Shown here: positions 50,758-58,544 of the stretch, piece by piece | Layout of the letters: each line of letters starts with the position of its first letter | How positions within the stretch are numbered: position 1 is the first letter of the stretch | DNA from: Neobacillus sp. CF12 | GTDB lineage: Bacteria; Bacillota; Bacilli; Bacillales; Cytobacillaceae | Assembly (NCBI RefSeq): GCF_030348765.1 | Contig: NZ_JAUCEU010000007.1 | Span: 4,027,501-4,091,500 of the forward strand | Direction: 5' to 3' | Length of the DNA: 64,000 nucleotides | Position numbers and translations under genes: made by a program | The notes under the pieces: generated by a model | The model's database searches: none | Told to the model about the DNA's origin: nothing | Seen by the model: the letters and a program-made list of their open reading frames with translations, nothing else

Positions 50758-51317
50758 TCATTAGATAAGCTTGCGAAACGATTTCGCCTGCTAAGATAAT
50801 ATGCGCTCATATAAATAGCAATTTGGATGGGAACGGAATAACTATAGCGCCAATTTGTAGGTACATATACACCTAACCAGTCAAAAAATGGTTCTCCCCC
50901 ATAAGAAGATAGAAGGGCAAAAAAGATAGCCTTATACCAAGGATTAATGGCAGGTTTTATTTGCAGTAATACAAGTATGGCTAAAGGCATTAAGGTAATA
51001 TCCCAAGGAAAGTAGGTGGGCAGCACAGGAATGACATGATAGTGGTAATGCCAAAGCCCCAACTGATCACCTAAGATGTCTAATACAACCGCAATGGACA
51101 TGACATAAAAGGCAATATAAAGCAGGCGGTCCGTACTATCCCTTTTCCTAATAACAAACCATAGAATCCAAGGAATAATAGATAATGCCACACCCATCCA
51201 CCACAAACCAGAAAACAGTACATGGTCCAACCAAATTTGAATCTTCTTATCAATCAACTGTTCAATCTGATTTTGGTTACTATCAATTAGTTTTACAACT
51301 TCTTCCTTAGTGGCCAT
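50742..51317 (-). CDS. CBO0543-family membrane protein
   Basis: 191 aa with five to six membrane segments. The family motif around VLPTYFPWDITLMPLAILVL and LGVYVPTNWRYSYSVPIQ is clear, after an N-terminal soluble helix (ATKEEVVKLIDSNQNQIEQL). Function unknown. ATG 51317, with GGAG 8 nt upstream, is preferred over an earlier codon. The gene is divergent from nothing nearby: ywqA is convergent in direction (same strand) beyond a repeat at 51397. Confidence 0.75.
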   Translation of the reverse strand: MATKEEVVKLIDSNQNQIEQLIDKKIQIWLDHVLFSGLWWMGVALSIIPWILWFVIRKRDSTDRLLYIAFYVMSIAVVLDILGDQLGLWHYHYHVIPVLPTYFPWDITLMPLAILVLLQIKPAINPWYKAIFFALLSSYGGEPFFDWLGVYVPTNWRYSYSVPIQIAIYMSAYYLSRRNRFASLSNDKKEI

Positions 51318-51396
51318 TTGACAACTCCAGAACTTATTACGTTTATACAACTAGTATTTAGCCCACTGCAAATTGTATACGTTTATAACCACGCGC

Positions 51397-51419
51397 GGTG
51401 CCTGTCACCGTTTATACAT
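51397..51419 (-). repeat. GGTGACAGGCACC element (minus orientation, TATAAA flank)
   Basis: GGTGCCTGTCACC followed by GTTTATACAT. The reverse complement reads TATAAAC-GGTGACAGGCACC, like the 44-bp copies at 10222 and 28520. Confidence 0.75.
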
Positions 51420-51456
51420 CAATGTATAATTATCCAATTTATCCTAAATGCACCAA

Positions 51457-54357
51457 CTACCCTAGATACACTAAATCTTTGAGCTCGTCTGTGGAGAGTT
51501 CGGTGATCCAGTTTTCGCTTTGGATGATTTGGTCGTTTAGGTGTTGTTTTTTCTCTAGCATGGCGTCGATTTTTTCTTCGAGTGTGCCGGTGCAGATGAG
51601 TTTGTGTACGTGTACGAAGCGGGATTGGCCGATCCGGTACGCTCTGTCTGTAGCTTGGTTCTCAACTGCTGGGTTCCACCAGCGGTCATAGTGGATAACG
51701 TGGTTGGCTGCCGTTAGGTTCAGCCCGGTTCCTCCCGCTTTCAAAGATAGTAAGAACACAGGGAACTCCTGGTTTTGGAACCTCTCAATCATGTCGTCAC
51801 GCTGTGTTTTTGGTACACTTCCGTTTAGGAAAGGCACCTCGACACCAAACTTCTTCTTGATGGTCGAACGAATCATTTCTCCCATTTCGATATATTGCGT
51901 AAAAATGAGACAACTTTCCCCTGAATCCAATACAGCATCAACGAGATCAACAAGCTTTTCCAATTTATTCGAGCGATCGAGCAACTGTCTTTCGAGTGAT
52001 TTTTCCTTCAGATAGAGTGCAGGATGATTGCACAGTTGTTTTAAACGGCTGAGCATTTGCAGGATTAATCCCTTGCGCTCAAATCCAGACAACTTTTCAA
52101 TTTCAGCAAACGTATCGCGGACGAGCTGCTCGTACAAGGAAGCCTGCTCGGTTGTAAGCGGACAGTATTCTTTTTGCTCCTGTTTATCAGGGAGGTTGAG
52201 GGCAACTTCTTCATCCTTCTTCGTCCTTCGCAACAGGAATGGACGGATTAAAGACTGAAGTTCATTGACTTTTTCCCTTTTCTCATCCTTTTCAATCGGA
52301 ATAACAAACTTTTTCTGAAATTGTCCTAAGCTACCTAGATAGCCATGATTGGTAAAATCAAATATCGACCACAACTCAGATAATCGGTTTTCCATTGGCG
52401 TACCCGTTAAGGCAATATGATGGCCCCCACGCAGCCTGCGTACCGCCTTTGACTGCTTCGTTCCAGCATTTTTAATATTCTGTGCCTCGTCAATTGAAAT
52501 CGAACTCCACAGAATGGACTCGAACTCCTCTGAATCCATATGGCTTAACCCATACGAAGTCAGGACAACATCGGCATCCTTAATCTTTTCCTTAAAATCC
52601 TCTTCTTTCAATCGGTTAGAACCATAATGCAAATACACATTCATCTCTGGAGCAAAACGTTCCAACTCCTTTTGCCAGTTACCCAGCACAGAGGTCGGAC
52701 AAATAATCAAAGCCGCCTTAACAGGGGTTTTTTCAGACGTAGTGCCTTTGGTACCTGAACCTTCTTCGGTGACTGTCACCGAAGAAGGGATTGCGCCGAT
52801 TTCTTCCTTCACCTTCAAGAGGTACGCGATTAGTTGCACTGTTTTTCCAAGCCCCATGTCATCTGCGAGGACAGCACCAAATCCATATTGACGCAGGAAC
52901 CAGAGCCAACTCATTCCCAGTTGTTGATAAGGGCGAAGTTCTCCTTGAAGACCAGTTGGAACCACTTCCAATGGGATCTCATTCGCTTCAGAAAGCTGTT
53001 TAATCATTTTTTTCCACTGACTGTTCAATTCAATTTGAATGCGGGCAAAGGCTTTCGGATTTTCGAGTTCATCTTCCGTTGGAGGAGTCTCAATGAGTTC
53101 TTGCTCAAGCAAATCTCTTACGTGTAAGCCCTCTTTCTCAGCACGCTTCATCAGATCCTGAATTTGTCGGATAAAGCCTGGGTCGAGCTTTACCCAGCGG
53201 CCGCGAATAAACACCAGTCGTCGTTTTTCTTCAACAAGTTGACTGAATTCATCCTCGGAAAGGTCGACTCCATTCATGGAAAAGCGCCAGTTGAAATCAA
53301 GCATTGCCTGCAGCCCAACAAAAGAAGGGCGGTGGCTGGAGGATCCTTTTAAGGCTGCTTTTACTTTCAAATTGGCATTCTTCATTGCCTGCCACCAGGA
53401 TGGGAGAAGAATTTCAACGTCCAAAGCGACTAGAGTTTCACTGGCCTCAGTCAAAAACATCCATGCTTCTTCCTCTGTAAGCCCGGACTTCAATGTCATT
53501 CCGTCCTCACTTAGCCAGGGGATTAGCCTAGCCCAGCGCCCTTGTTCAGTGTCAACTCTCTCTAAAAATGGTTTCCACCGTGCAGGAAGTTTGGCTTCTA
53601 AGCTATAAACATCATCGATATTTTTCTTTGCGCGTAAAAAGACATCAAGATTCCAAGGACCTTCACCATCAAGCGGTTCTTCTAATTTCAGACCGATGGT
53701 GAAAGGAGTGTCGCTTTCCTTAATACCAACCCATTCAAGCCAGCTATCCTCATCAAAATACCTTGCCAGTTCAGCACCAGAAATATTTTGTTTTCTAAGC
53801 AAGGCTAGCTTTGGACCGAACAACTCCTTCATGGAAGAGTTTCTTGTTAGGTAGGCATCTAGCGCATCATCGTATAAATCGGAAATAAATTGTTGGACGG
53901 TTTCAGATGCTTCCTCATTTGGATCGACTTCCTGATCCCAAAAGGAAGGGTCGAACTCATCTACAACCCGAACAGGGAGCTGCCAACGGAACTCGCCGTT
54001 CTCCCAAACCGTAAAGTCCGGAAGCCAGTCTTTCTCGAGAATCCCTTCATGAAGGGCGTGAGCGGCTGCTAAACAAATTTCCGATTGGTCACTCCAGTCC
54101 CAGTCAATAAATCGATTGAAAGACTCCTTTGCAAAAAGAGAGACAAGGTGCCAGCCGGTAACGACGACACCATCTATGCCACCCACAGATTCCGTCTCCA
54201 GGAGCGTGCCAAAAAAGCTCTCATCATGACGGCTGAATAACACATTCTTCCATTCAGAAGGAGGCAAACCATCCCCATGCTCATCCTCTGCAGCCAAAAA
54301 ATAGCGCCCATCCTCCAATTTAATTGTCAGAAGCTTAATAAATCTAGTTTTCAGCAT
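51457..54357 (-). CDS. ywqA: SNF2-family DEAD/DEAH helicase (YwqA)
   Basis: 966 aa. N-terminal SNF2-associated region (about 1-470), then the SF2 ATPase: ADDMGLGKTVQLIAYLL (Walker A, near 500), SIDEAQNIKN (DEAQ box), ALTGTPMENRLSELWS, and the C-terminal helicase lobe with LKAGGTGLNLTAANHVIHYD and ATDRAYRIGQ. It translocates on double-stranded DNA. Its neighbour ywqB encodes a SWIM zinc-finger protein, as in B. subtilis, suggesting joint action. Between Walker A and motif Ia an insertion of about 25 residues (AIPSSVTVTEEGSGTKG, TTSEKTPVK) is encoded by a GGTGACTGTCACC repeat copy. ATG 54357 has AAGGAG upstream. Confidence 0.93.
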   Translation of the reverse strand: MLKTRFIKLLTIKLEDGRYFLAAEDEHGDGLPPSEWKNVLFSRHDESFFGTLLETESVGGIDGVVVTGWHLVSLFAKESFNRFIDWDWSDQSEICLAAAHALHEGILEKDWLPDFTVWENGEFRWQLPVRVVDEFDPSFWDQEVDPNEEASETVQQFISDLYDDALDAYLTRNSSMKELFGPKLALLRKQNISGAELARYFDEDSWLEWVGIKESDTPFTIGLKLEEPLDGEGPWNLDVFLRAKKNIDDVYSLEAKLPARWKPFLERVDTEQGRWARLIPWLSEDGMTLKSGLTEEEAWMFLTEASETLVALDVEILLPSWWQAMKNANLKVKAALKGSSSHRPSFVGLQAMLDFNWRFSMNGVDLSEDEFSQLVEEKRRLVFIRGRWVKLDPGFIRQIQDLMKRAEKEGLHVRDLLEQELIETPPTEDELENPKAFARIQIELNSQWKKMIKQLSEANEIPLEVVPTGLQGELRPYQQLGMSWLWFLRQYGFGAVLADDMGLGKTVQLIAYLLKVKEEIGAIPSSVTVTEEGSGTKGTTSEKTPVKAALIICPTSVLGNWQKELERFAPEMNVYLHYGSNRLKEEDFKEKIKDADVVLTSYGLSHMDSEEFESILWSSISIDEAQNIKNAGTKQSKAVRRLRGGHHIALTGTPMENRLSELWSIFDFTNHGYLGSLGQFQKKFVIPIEKDEKREKVNELQSLIRPFLLRRTKKDEEVALNLPDKQEQKEYCPLTTEQASLYEQLVRDTFAEIEKLSGFERKGLILQMLSRLKQLCNHPALYLKEKSLERQLLDRSNKLEKLVDLVDAVLDSGESCLIFTQYIEMGEMIRSTIKKKFGVEVPFLNGSVPKTQRDDMIERFQNQEFPVFLLSLKAGGTGLNLTAANHVIHYDRWWNPAVENQATDRAYRIGQSRFVHVHKLICTGTLEEKIDAMLEKKQHLNDQIIQSENWITELSTDELKDLVYLG
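52760..52788. repeat. Perfect palindrome related to the dispersed element, inside ywqA
   Basis: Two exact 14-bp arms (CCTTCTTCGGTGAC and its inverse) around one base. The centre GGTGACTGTCACC differs from the dispersed element by few bases. It is read in frame and encodes part of an insertion in the helicase. Confidence 0.85.
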
Positions 54358-54484
54358 CGTAATGTAACTCCTTTTTGTTGAGTGGGGGACTAAATTTTAG
54401 ATTTTGGATTGGATTTCGGGTTTTGAATTTCCAGATAATGTCTAAGTGTACAAAACCCCACAAAAAATGTACAAAACCATAGAC

Positions 54485-54599
54485 AGTGCCTTTCACCGCA
54501 TCCAACTGTCCGCCTGAGGTGGACAGTGTCCACGGGCGGTGCCTGTCACCACAGAAAGACACTGTCCACGAGCGGTGACAGGCACCACATTGGGCACCA
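54485..54599. repeat. Cluster of GGTGACAGGCACC elements in hairpin orientation
   Basis: A degenerate copy (AGTGCCTTTCACCG, 54485-54498), then CTGTCCGCCTGAGGTGGACAG, then GGTGCCTGTCACC (54538-54550) facing GGTGACAGGCACC (54574-54586), which form a 13-bp stem with a 23-nt loop. It fills the interval between ywqB and ywqA (54358-54633). Confidence 0.85.
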
Positions 54600-54633
54600 C
54601 ATTGTTTTCACCGCTATATTGTCACCAAACCCT

Positions 54634-56271
54634 TTATTCTTCTATGAGTTTGCTCCGTTTGCATTCTTCGTGGAAGGCGCGGAGTCTTTTGGTTTTGTCC
54701 ATTAGGGTGTCGAGGTAGTATTGCCAGTCGTCGACTCGTTTTAGTTTTTTGTATAGGGTCCGCAGTTTTTTTAGGTGCCGGACGGCTGCTTTGTAGCTGG
54801 AACGATTTTTTTGATTGATTTCGTTTAGCGCAGATTGATGCAGCATGCCAAGCAGCACTTCTGGTTTTTCCTTTTCAATCACCTTGACGCGCTCTCTTGG
54901 CAGGTCATGGAAGTTCCAGCCCATAAACGCCTGGAGGTCTCCCCATTTGTCGTACTGCTTGCGCTCAAAGAGCATAAATTCATATTCTGTATAACTGTAT
55001 GGCAATGTCGCCAGCATCGTGCGTTCGTACAATTCTACTTTCCCGTTTTCAGACACATACGGGCTAATTGCCTTAAGTGCCGAGCGGGTAAAGGAAGCAC
55101 AGGAATGATAGGTCTGCAAAAAATCCAAATAGCCTTTCAATTTGGCGGTAAACACTTCGATTAGCGGTCCAACACGTTTCCACGTTTTCGTCTGTGACAA
55201 TAGGTCGATCCAATGGAGCAGATAAGGTGTGATGACTTTATCGTCGATTTTACTAATTAAATCTAATGCTAATTCATCCTTTTGTTGCAAAAAGCTAATA
55301 TGTATTCCAGCAATCATGAGCGGAGTCGGATTCTCCCATTCCTTTAAGGACTTCAGTCGATCATTAATCCGTAAGATTTCTTGCTCACGCCATTCTTTCT
55401 TTTTAAAAAGGTTTGTCCAGAGCAGCCGGTAAAGATAGACCCGTTCCTGTTCCAATCCTGTTGACGCGGTTAACAGTTCAAACACTTCGTCCTTTAATTG
55501 TAAAATAAACTCGTCGAAGTCAAACGGCAGCGATTGATAACCAATTTTCAACACGAGCTCGTCTGCATCCTCGATTAAATTATGGAATACAGAGAGATAG
55601 GCGCGCCTGACAACGTCCTCAGCAAATCCTGATTCTTCTGTCAGCACGGCAAGCTTTTTAAACGATACAACAATCCCGACCATCTCATATAGCAGGCGCC
55701 ATTCTTGCTCGACAGGAGAGCTCGCCTTAATCCGCCGTTCGTAAATGTTGAAAAGCTCAGCAATAATAAAAGGGCTCGAATATTTTTTTGAATTCAGAAT
55801 CGTATCGAAACTCACTTCGAAGGATTCAACCCAGCGCCGGTAATCAGGCTTCATCACCCCGTTCGCCTTAATCAAATCTTTTGCCTTTTGGAGTCCCCAG
55901 TTTGCTACGTCATTCTTTTCTTTCATCGGTTCCCGCCACTCAGTAACCCAATCAGCGACACTGCCCACCCTCGAATAAGCAGCAAAAAACACAGCCATCT
56001 GATGGCGGCACAATCCCTCGTTTGGGCATGTACAGCTGCTAGACGACAAACGTGCAAAATTTAATTTCACATAGCAAGGCGTCACGTCCTGTACCATAGC
56101 GGTAATTTGGGCATTCCATATTTGTAATTGCTTGACCATCCCTTGCCGGAATAGCATTAAACCCTTTTGAACGAGTTTAACATCATCTGCAGCATGCGGA
56201 TGCAGCAAATCTTTAATCTCCTCAGCGAGAAGTTCAATCCGGTCATTAGCAGTCGTTGACCCCAAAGCCAC
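54634..56271 (-). CDS. ywqB: SWIM zinc-finger protein (YwqB)
   Basis: 545 aa, mainly helical. The SWIM motif CxCx(n)CxH is visible as CTCPNEGLCRHQ near residue 78, a zinc site used for binding DNA or protein. The rest has tandem helical segments without known catalytic motifs. It lies upstream of the SNF2 helicase ywqA on the same strand, 276 nt apart with a repeat cluster between, which could separate the transcripts. GTG 56271 is very close to AAAGGGGG; TTG 56265 (two codons later) has better spacing. Confidence 0.88.
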   Translation of the reverse strand: MALGSTTANDRIELLAEEIKDLLHPHAADDVKLVQKGLMLFRQGMVKQLQIWNAQITAMVQDVTPCYVKLNFARLSSSSCTCPNEGLCRHQMAVFFAAYSRVGSVADWVTEWREPMKEKNDVANWGLQKAKDLIKANGVMKPDYRRWVESFEVSFDTILNSKKYSSPFIIAELFNIYERRIKASSPVEQEWRLLYEMVGIVVSFKKLAVLTEESGFAEDVVRRAYLSVFHNLIEDADELVLKIGYQSLPFDFDEFILQLKDEVFELLTASTGLEQERVYLYRLLWTNLFKKKEWREQEILRINDRLKSLKEWENPTPLMIAGIHISFLQQKDELALDLISKIDDKVITPYLLHWIDLLSQTKTWKRVGPLIEVFTAKLKGYLDFLQTYHSCASFTRSALKAISPYVSENGKVELYERTMLATLPYSYTEYEFMLFERKQYDKWGDLQAFMGWNFHDLPRERVKVIEKEKPEVLLGMLHQSALNEINQKNRSSYKAAVRHLKKLRTLYKKLKRVDDWQYYLDTLMDKTKRLRAFHEECKRSKLIEE

Positions 56272-56411
56272 GACCCCCTTTATTAGAAAAATCCATATTC
56301 CTATATTATACCCAAAAATTGGCCATTAGAGGAGAGAAAAAGGGATTTCTATTCAAAGCAGGCATTTTTTAAAATAAATGTGTTTTCAAAACAGCTTTTT
56401 ACGTGCCATAT

Positions 56412-56447
56412 AAAAAAATCCAGGCATTTTTCAGATGCCTGGATTTT
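56412..56447 (-). terminator. Terminator of the 47-aa protein gene
   Basis: 13-bp stem AAAATCCAGGCAT / ATGCCTGGATTTT, minus-strand T-run of seven; overlaps the stop codon. Confidence 0.88.
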
Positions 56448-56589
56448 AGGTGTTGTCCGCTTCCGTTTTGACCGTAGTTGTTTGTCCAATTTGTTGTGAA
56501 ACATATTCAAACAAGTGATTGAGATATTTTGTGAGTTCGAAGCCTTCTTCATTAGCAAATTGTGATAATAGCAATTTAGATTCTTCCAT
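56446..56589 (-). CDS. 47-aa small protein, unrecognised
   Basis: MEESKLLLSQFANEEGFELT, then KYLNHLFEYVSQQIGQ and a polar TTVKTEADNT end. Soluble, probably one or two helices, acidic. Not recognised. AAGGGGG lies 9 nt before ATG 56589 and a strong terminator closes the gene, which supports a real, monocistronic small gene. Confidence 0.55.
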   Translation of the reverse strand: MEESKLLLSQFANEEGFELTKYLNHLFEYVSQQIGQTTTVKTEADNT

Positions 56590-56793
56590 TATACGTTCCC
56601 CCTTAATATTACTTTCTATCCTCATTCTTACCAATCTATCATTCTCTTATACATACAAAAATTGTATGGTTCCATTTAACCGATTGCTTATTATTCTGCT
56701 ATAACCAAAATACCAAATTCTGTGAATCTTTACATAAAACCCCCACAAAGTGGTGTGGAAAAGATAATATATGGGTAAGAGAGGATGAGCACA

Positions 56794-57330
56794 ATGAGAC
56801 TGAGAACTGAGTATAAATCCCCATATGCAGCAGCAGTGTGGTCCATGGTTTTACCGGGATTTGGACAATTTTACAACAAAGATTACATCATTGGTTTCGT
56901 ATTGATTGGCTTTGAATTTCTTATTAATTTATACTCAAACCTAAATCTAGCACTCGTATACTCATTTACGGGCGATTTCGACAGAGCACACAGTGTGATT
57001 GATTACAGATGGGGAATGTTTTACCCCTCTTTATATGCTTTTGCAATCTGGCAGGCGTTTAATGCAGCAAAGTCACACAATGCCAAAGCCCTCGGCAGTA
57101 CGATGAAACAAAGAAGCTACTATACTGGTTTCTTCATTGGTTTGGTATTGGGCATGGATCTTGGACTGTTTTGGCATGATTTTGCATTTTTTAACCAATT
57201 TAAGGTTCTTAGTATCTTGAATCTGCCTGTTTTTAGCGGACTTTCCTTCGGCCTGTTGCTTGGTATTCTTGGGAACTATCTGGAAAAAACATTTTATCGA
57301 AAAAGAAAGGCAGCAAAAGCATTGATCTAG
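56794..57330 (+). CDS. TM2-like membrane protein (single module)
   Basis: 178 aa with about five membrane segments. SPYAAAVWSMVLPGFGQFYN and SFTGDFDRAHSVIDYRWGMF, FAIWQAF repeat the module seen twice in the 38064-38840 protein, so the two are paralogues. The second half (TGFFIGLVLGMDLGLFWHD, then GLSFGLLLGILGNYLE) is unrelated to the first. ATG 56785 touches the binding site AGAGAGG; ATG 56794 is chosen. Function unknown. Confidence 0.7.
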   Translation: MRLRTEYKSPYAAAVWSMVLPGFGQFYNKDYIIGFVLIGFEFLINLYSNLNLALVYSFTGDFDRAHSVIDYRWGMFYPSLYAFAIWQAFNAAKSHNAKALGSTMKQRSYYTGFFIGLVLGMDLGLFWHDFAFFNQFKVLSILNLPVFSGLSFGLLLGILGNYLEKTFYRKRKAAKALI

Positions 57331-57480
57331 AAGAATTATTGGAGGTAGGCCATTTTCAAGTTCATCAGTTTCTCGCCCCAACGGGTCCTTTGGGCAGAAT
57401 ATATTTCTACAATCCAGTAACATCGTCTTGTCCCATACAAGGTATGTCCACAACAGAGAATTTGTCACGGCGGTCAACGC

Positions 57481-57508
57481 AAAAACCAGCCCCGGCATGA
57501 CCGGGACT
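57481..57508 (-). terminator. Terminator of the exported peptide gene
   Basis: Minus strand AGTCCCGG / CCGGGGCT stem (one G-T pair), 5-nt loop, GGTTTTTG. It lies 14 nt after the stop codon at 57522. Confidence 0.75.
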
Positions 57509-57521
57509 GATAAAATTTTTA

Positions 57522-57659
57522 TCATAATTGTATTGCTGCCTCAGATTCTTCGGTAACCCCTTGTTCATGTGTCTCTACATCCTTAGCGAACCGCTCTAAC
57601 CCCCCTGTAGCACAAAACAAAACAAGCGCAATAAACAATGCAATTAAAACTCTTTTCAT
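57522..57659 (-). CDS. 45-aa exported peptide (Phr-like layout)
   Basis: MKRVLIALFIALVLFCATGG is a signal peptide, followed by a 25-residue mature part LERFAKDVETHEQGVTEESE, AAIQL, rich in Glu/Asp. It is not a lipoprotein: no lipobox precedes the Cys. The start has AGGGGGGACC upstream, and a terminator lies 14 nt behind the stop, so it is a compact monocistronic gene. The size and signal plus short acidic tail resemble Phr pentapeptide precursors and other secreted signalling peptides, but no Rap-type gene adjoins it. Family not recognised; signalling is a guess. Confidence 0.5.
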   Translation of the reverse strand: MKRVLIALFIALVLFCATGGLERFAKDVETHEQGVTEESEAAIQL

Positions 57660-57816
57660 CGAATGGTCCCCCAGTTGTTTCCTTTTTGTCTCTACTCATT
57701 TAGACGTTAGAAATTGGAAATTAGTTCCATAAAACCGCTTGACAAAATTCGCAGGAAAAATATTTCATGCAGGTTGCTTTTAGTAAATGGCTATGATATA
57801 GTACTTTTTGTGTAAA

Positions 57817-57839
57817 TGACCAAATTAGTTTTTTAGTCA
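57817..57839 (+). promoter_or_regulatory. Probable YhgD operator upstream of yhgD
   Basis: TGACCAAA and TTTAGTCA as inverted half-sites, between a TATGAT-type -10 region (57792) and the yhgD start. It matches the palindrome before yhgE. Confidence 0.55.
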
Positions 57840-57866
57840 GTTTCTTAAAAAGTGAGGTGAGTGTTT

Positions 57867-58445
57867 GTGGCAGTAATTGATCGGAAGAAGTTAATCATCG
57901 AGGCGGCTGCTAAGTCTTTTTCTTTATATGGCTATAAAGCAACGACGATGGATCAGGTTGCGAAGTTAGCCAATGTAGGAAAGGGGACAATCTATACCTT
58001 TTTTAAAACAAAGGAAGAACTATTTGATGAAATCATCAATTCGCTGATCACGGATATTCGTTTCGAAGTAGAAAGTGCGATGGATGAGTCAACATCCATT
58101 CTTGAAAATGTAAACAGGGTGTTAGTACGGGTCCATGAATTTCGGGAATCGCATCAATTGACGATTAAACTGATTCAGGAAGAGCGCGATATGGGCACGC
58201 AAATCGTTGTCGAAGCCATGCAAAGGGTGGAGCAATCCATCATACAATACATGAAAGTCATCATTCAAAAAGCAATTGATAAGGGTGAAATCAAAGCTTG
58301 TGATCCGGAGGTCACGGCCTTTGTGATGCTGAAGATGTACTTTTCATTGGTGAATGACTGGCAAAGGAACCATCCACCATTAAAAAAAGAAGAAATAACA
58401 AAGCTATTTGAACTGTATCTACTAAAAGGCTTGTTAAACGAATAA
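57867..58445 (+). CDS. yhgD: TetR-family repressor (YhgD type)
   Basis: 192 aa. N-terminal helix-turn-helix: ATTMDQVAKLANVGKGTIYTFFKTKEELF, in the fixed TetR register, then a helical ligand-binding region. It is directly followed by the YhgE/Pip membrane protein, as yhgD-yhgE in B. subtilis. Palindromic TGACCA/TGGTCA sites in front of both genes suggest it represses both. GTG 57861 touches GAGGTGA; GTG 57867, 6 nt away, is chosen. Confidence 0.88.
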   Translation: MAVIDRKKLIIEAAAKSFSLYGYKATTMDQVAKLANVGKGTIYTFFKTKEELFDEIINSLITDIRFEVESAMDESTSILENVNRVLVRVHEFRESHQLTIKLIQEERDMGTQIVVEAMQRVEQSIIQYMKVIIQKAIDKGEIKACDPEVTAFVMLKMYFSLVNDWQRNHPPLKKEEITKLFELYLLKGLLNE

Positions 58446-58467
58446 GTCTTTTATTTTTAAGAAAAAC

Positions 58468-58514
58468 TGACCATTTGAATGAAATGGTCATTAATTTAGT
58501 CGAAAAATGACTAA
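58468..58514 (+). promoter_or_regulatory. Two probable YhgD operators upstream of yhgE
   Basis: TGACCATTT / AAATGGTCA is a perfect 9-bp inverted repeat with a 5-nt spacer (58468-58490). TTAGTC / GACTAA (58496-58514) follows, then AGTCA near the ribosome binding site. Confidence 0.65.
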
Positions 58515-58544
58515 TTGAATAAAACAGTCAGGAGGAATACAAAC

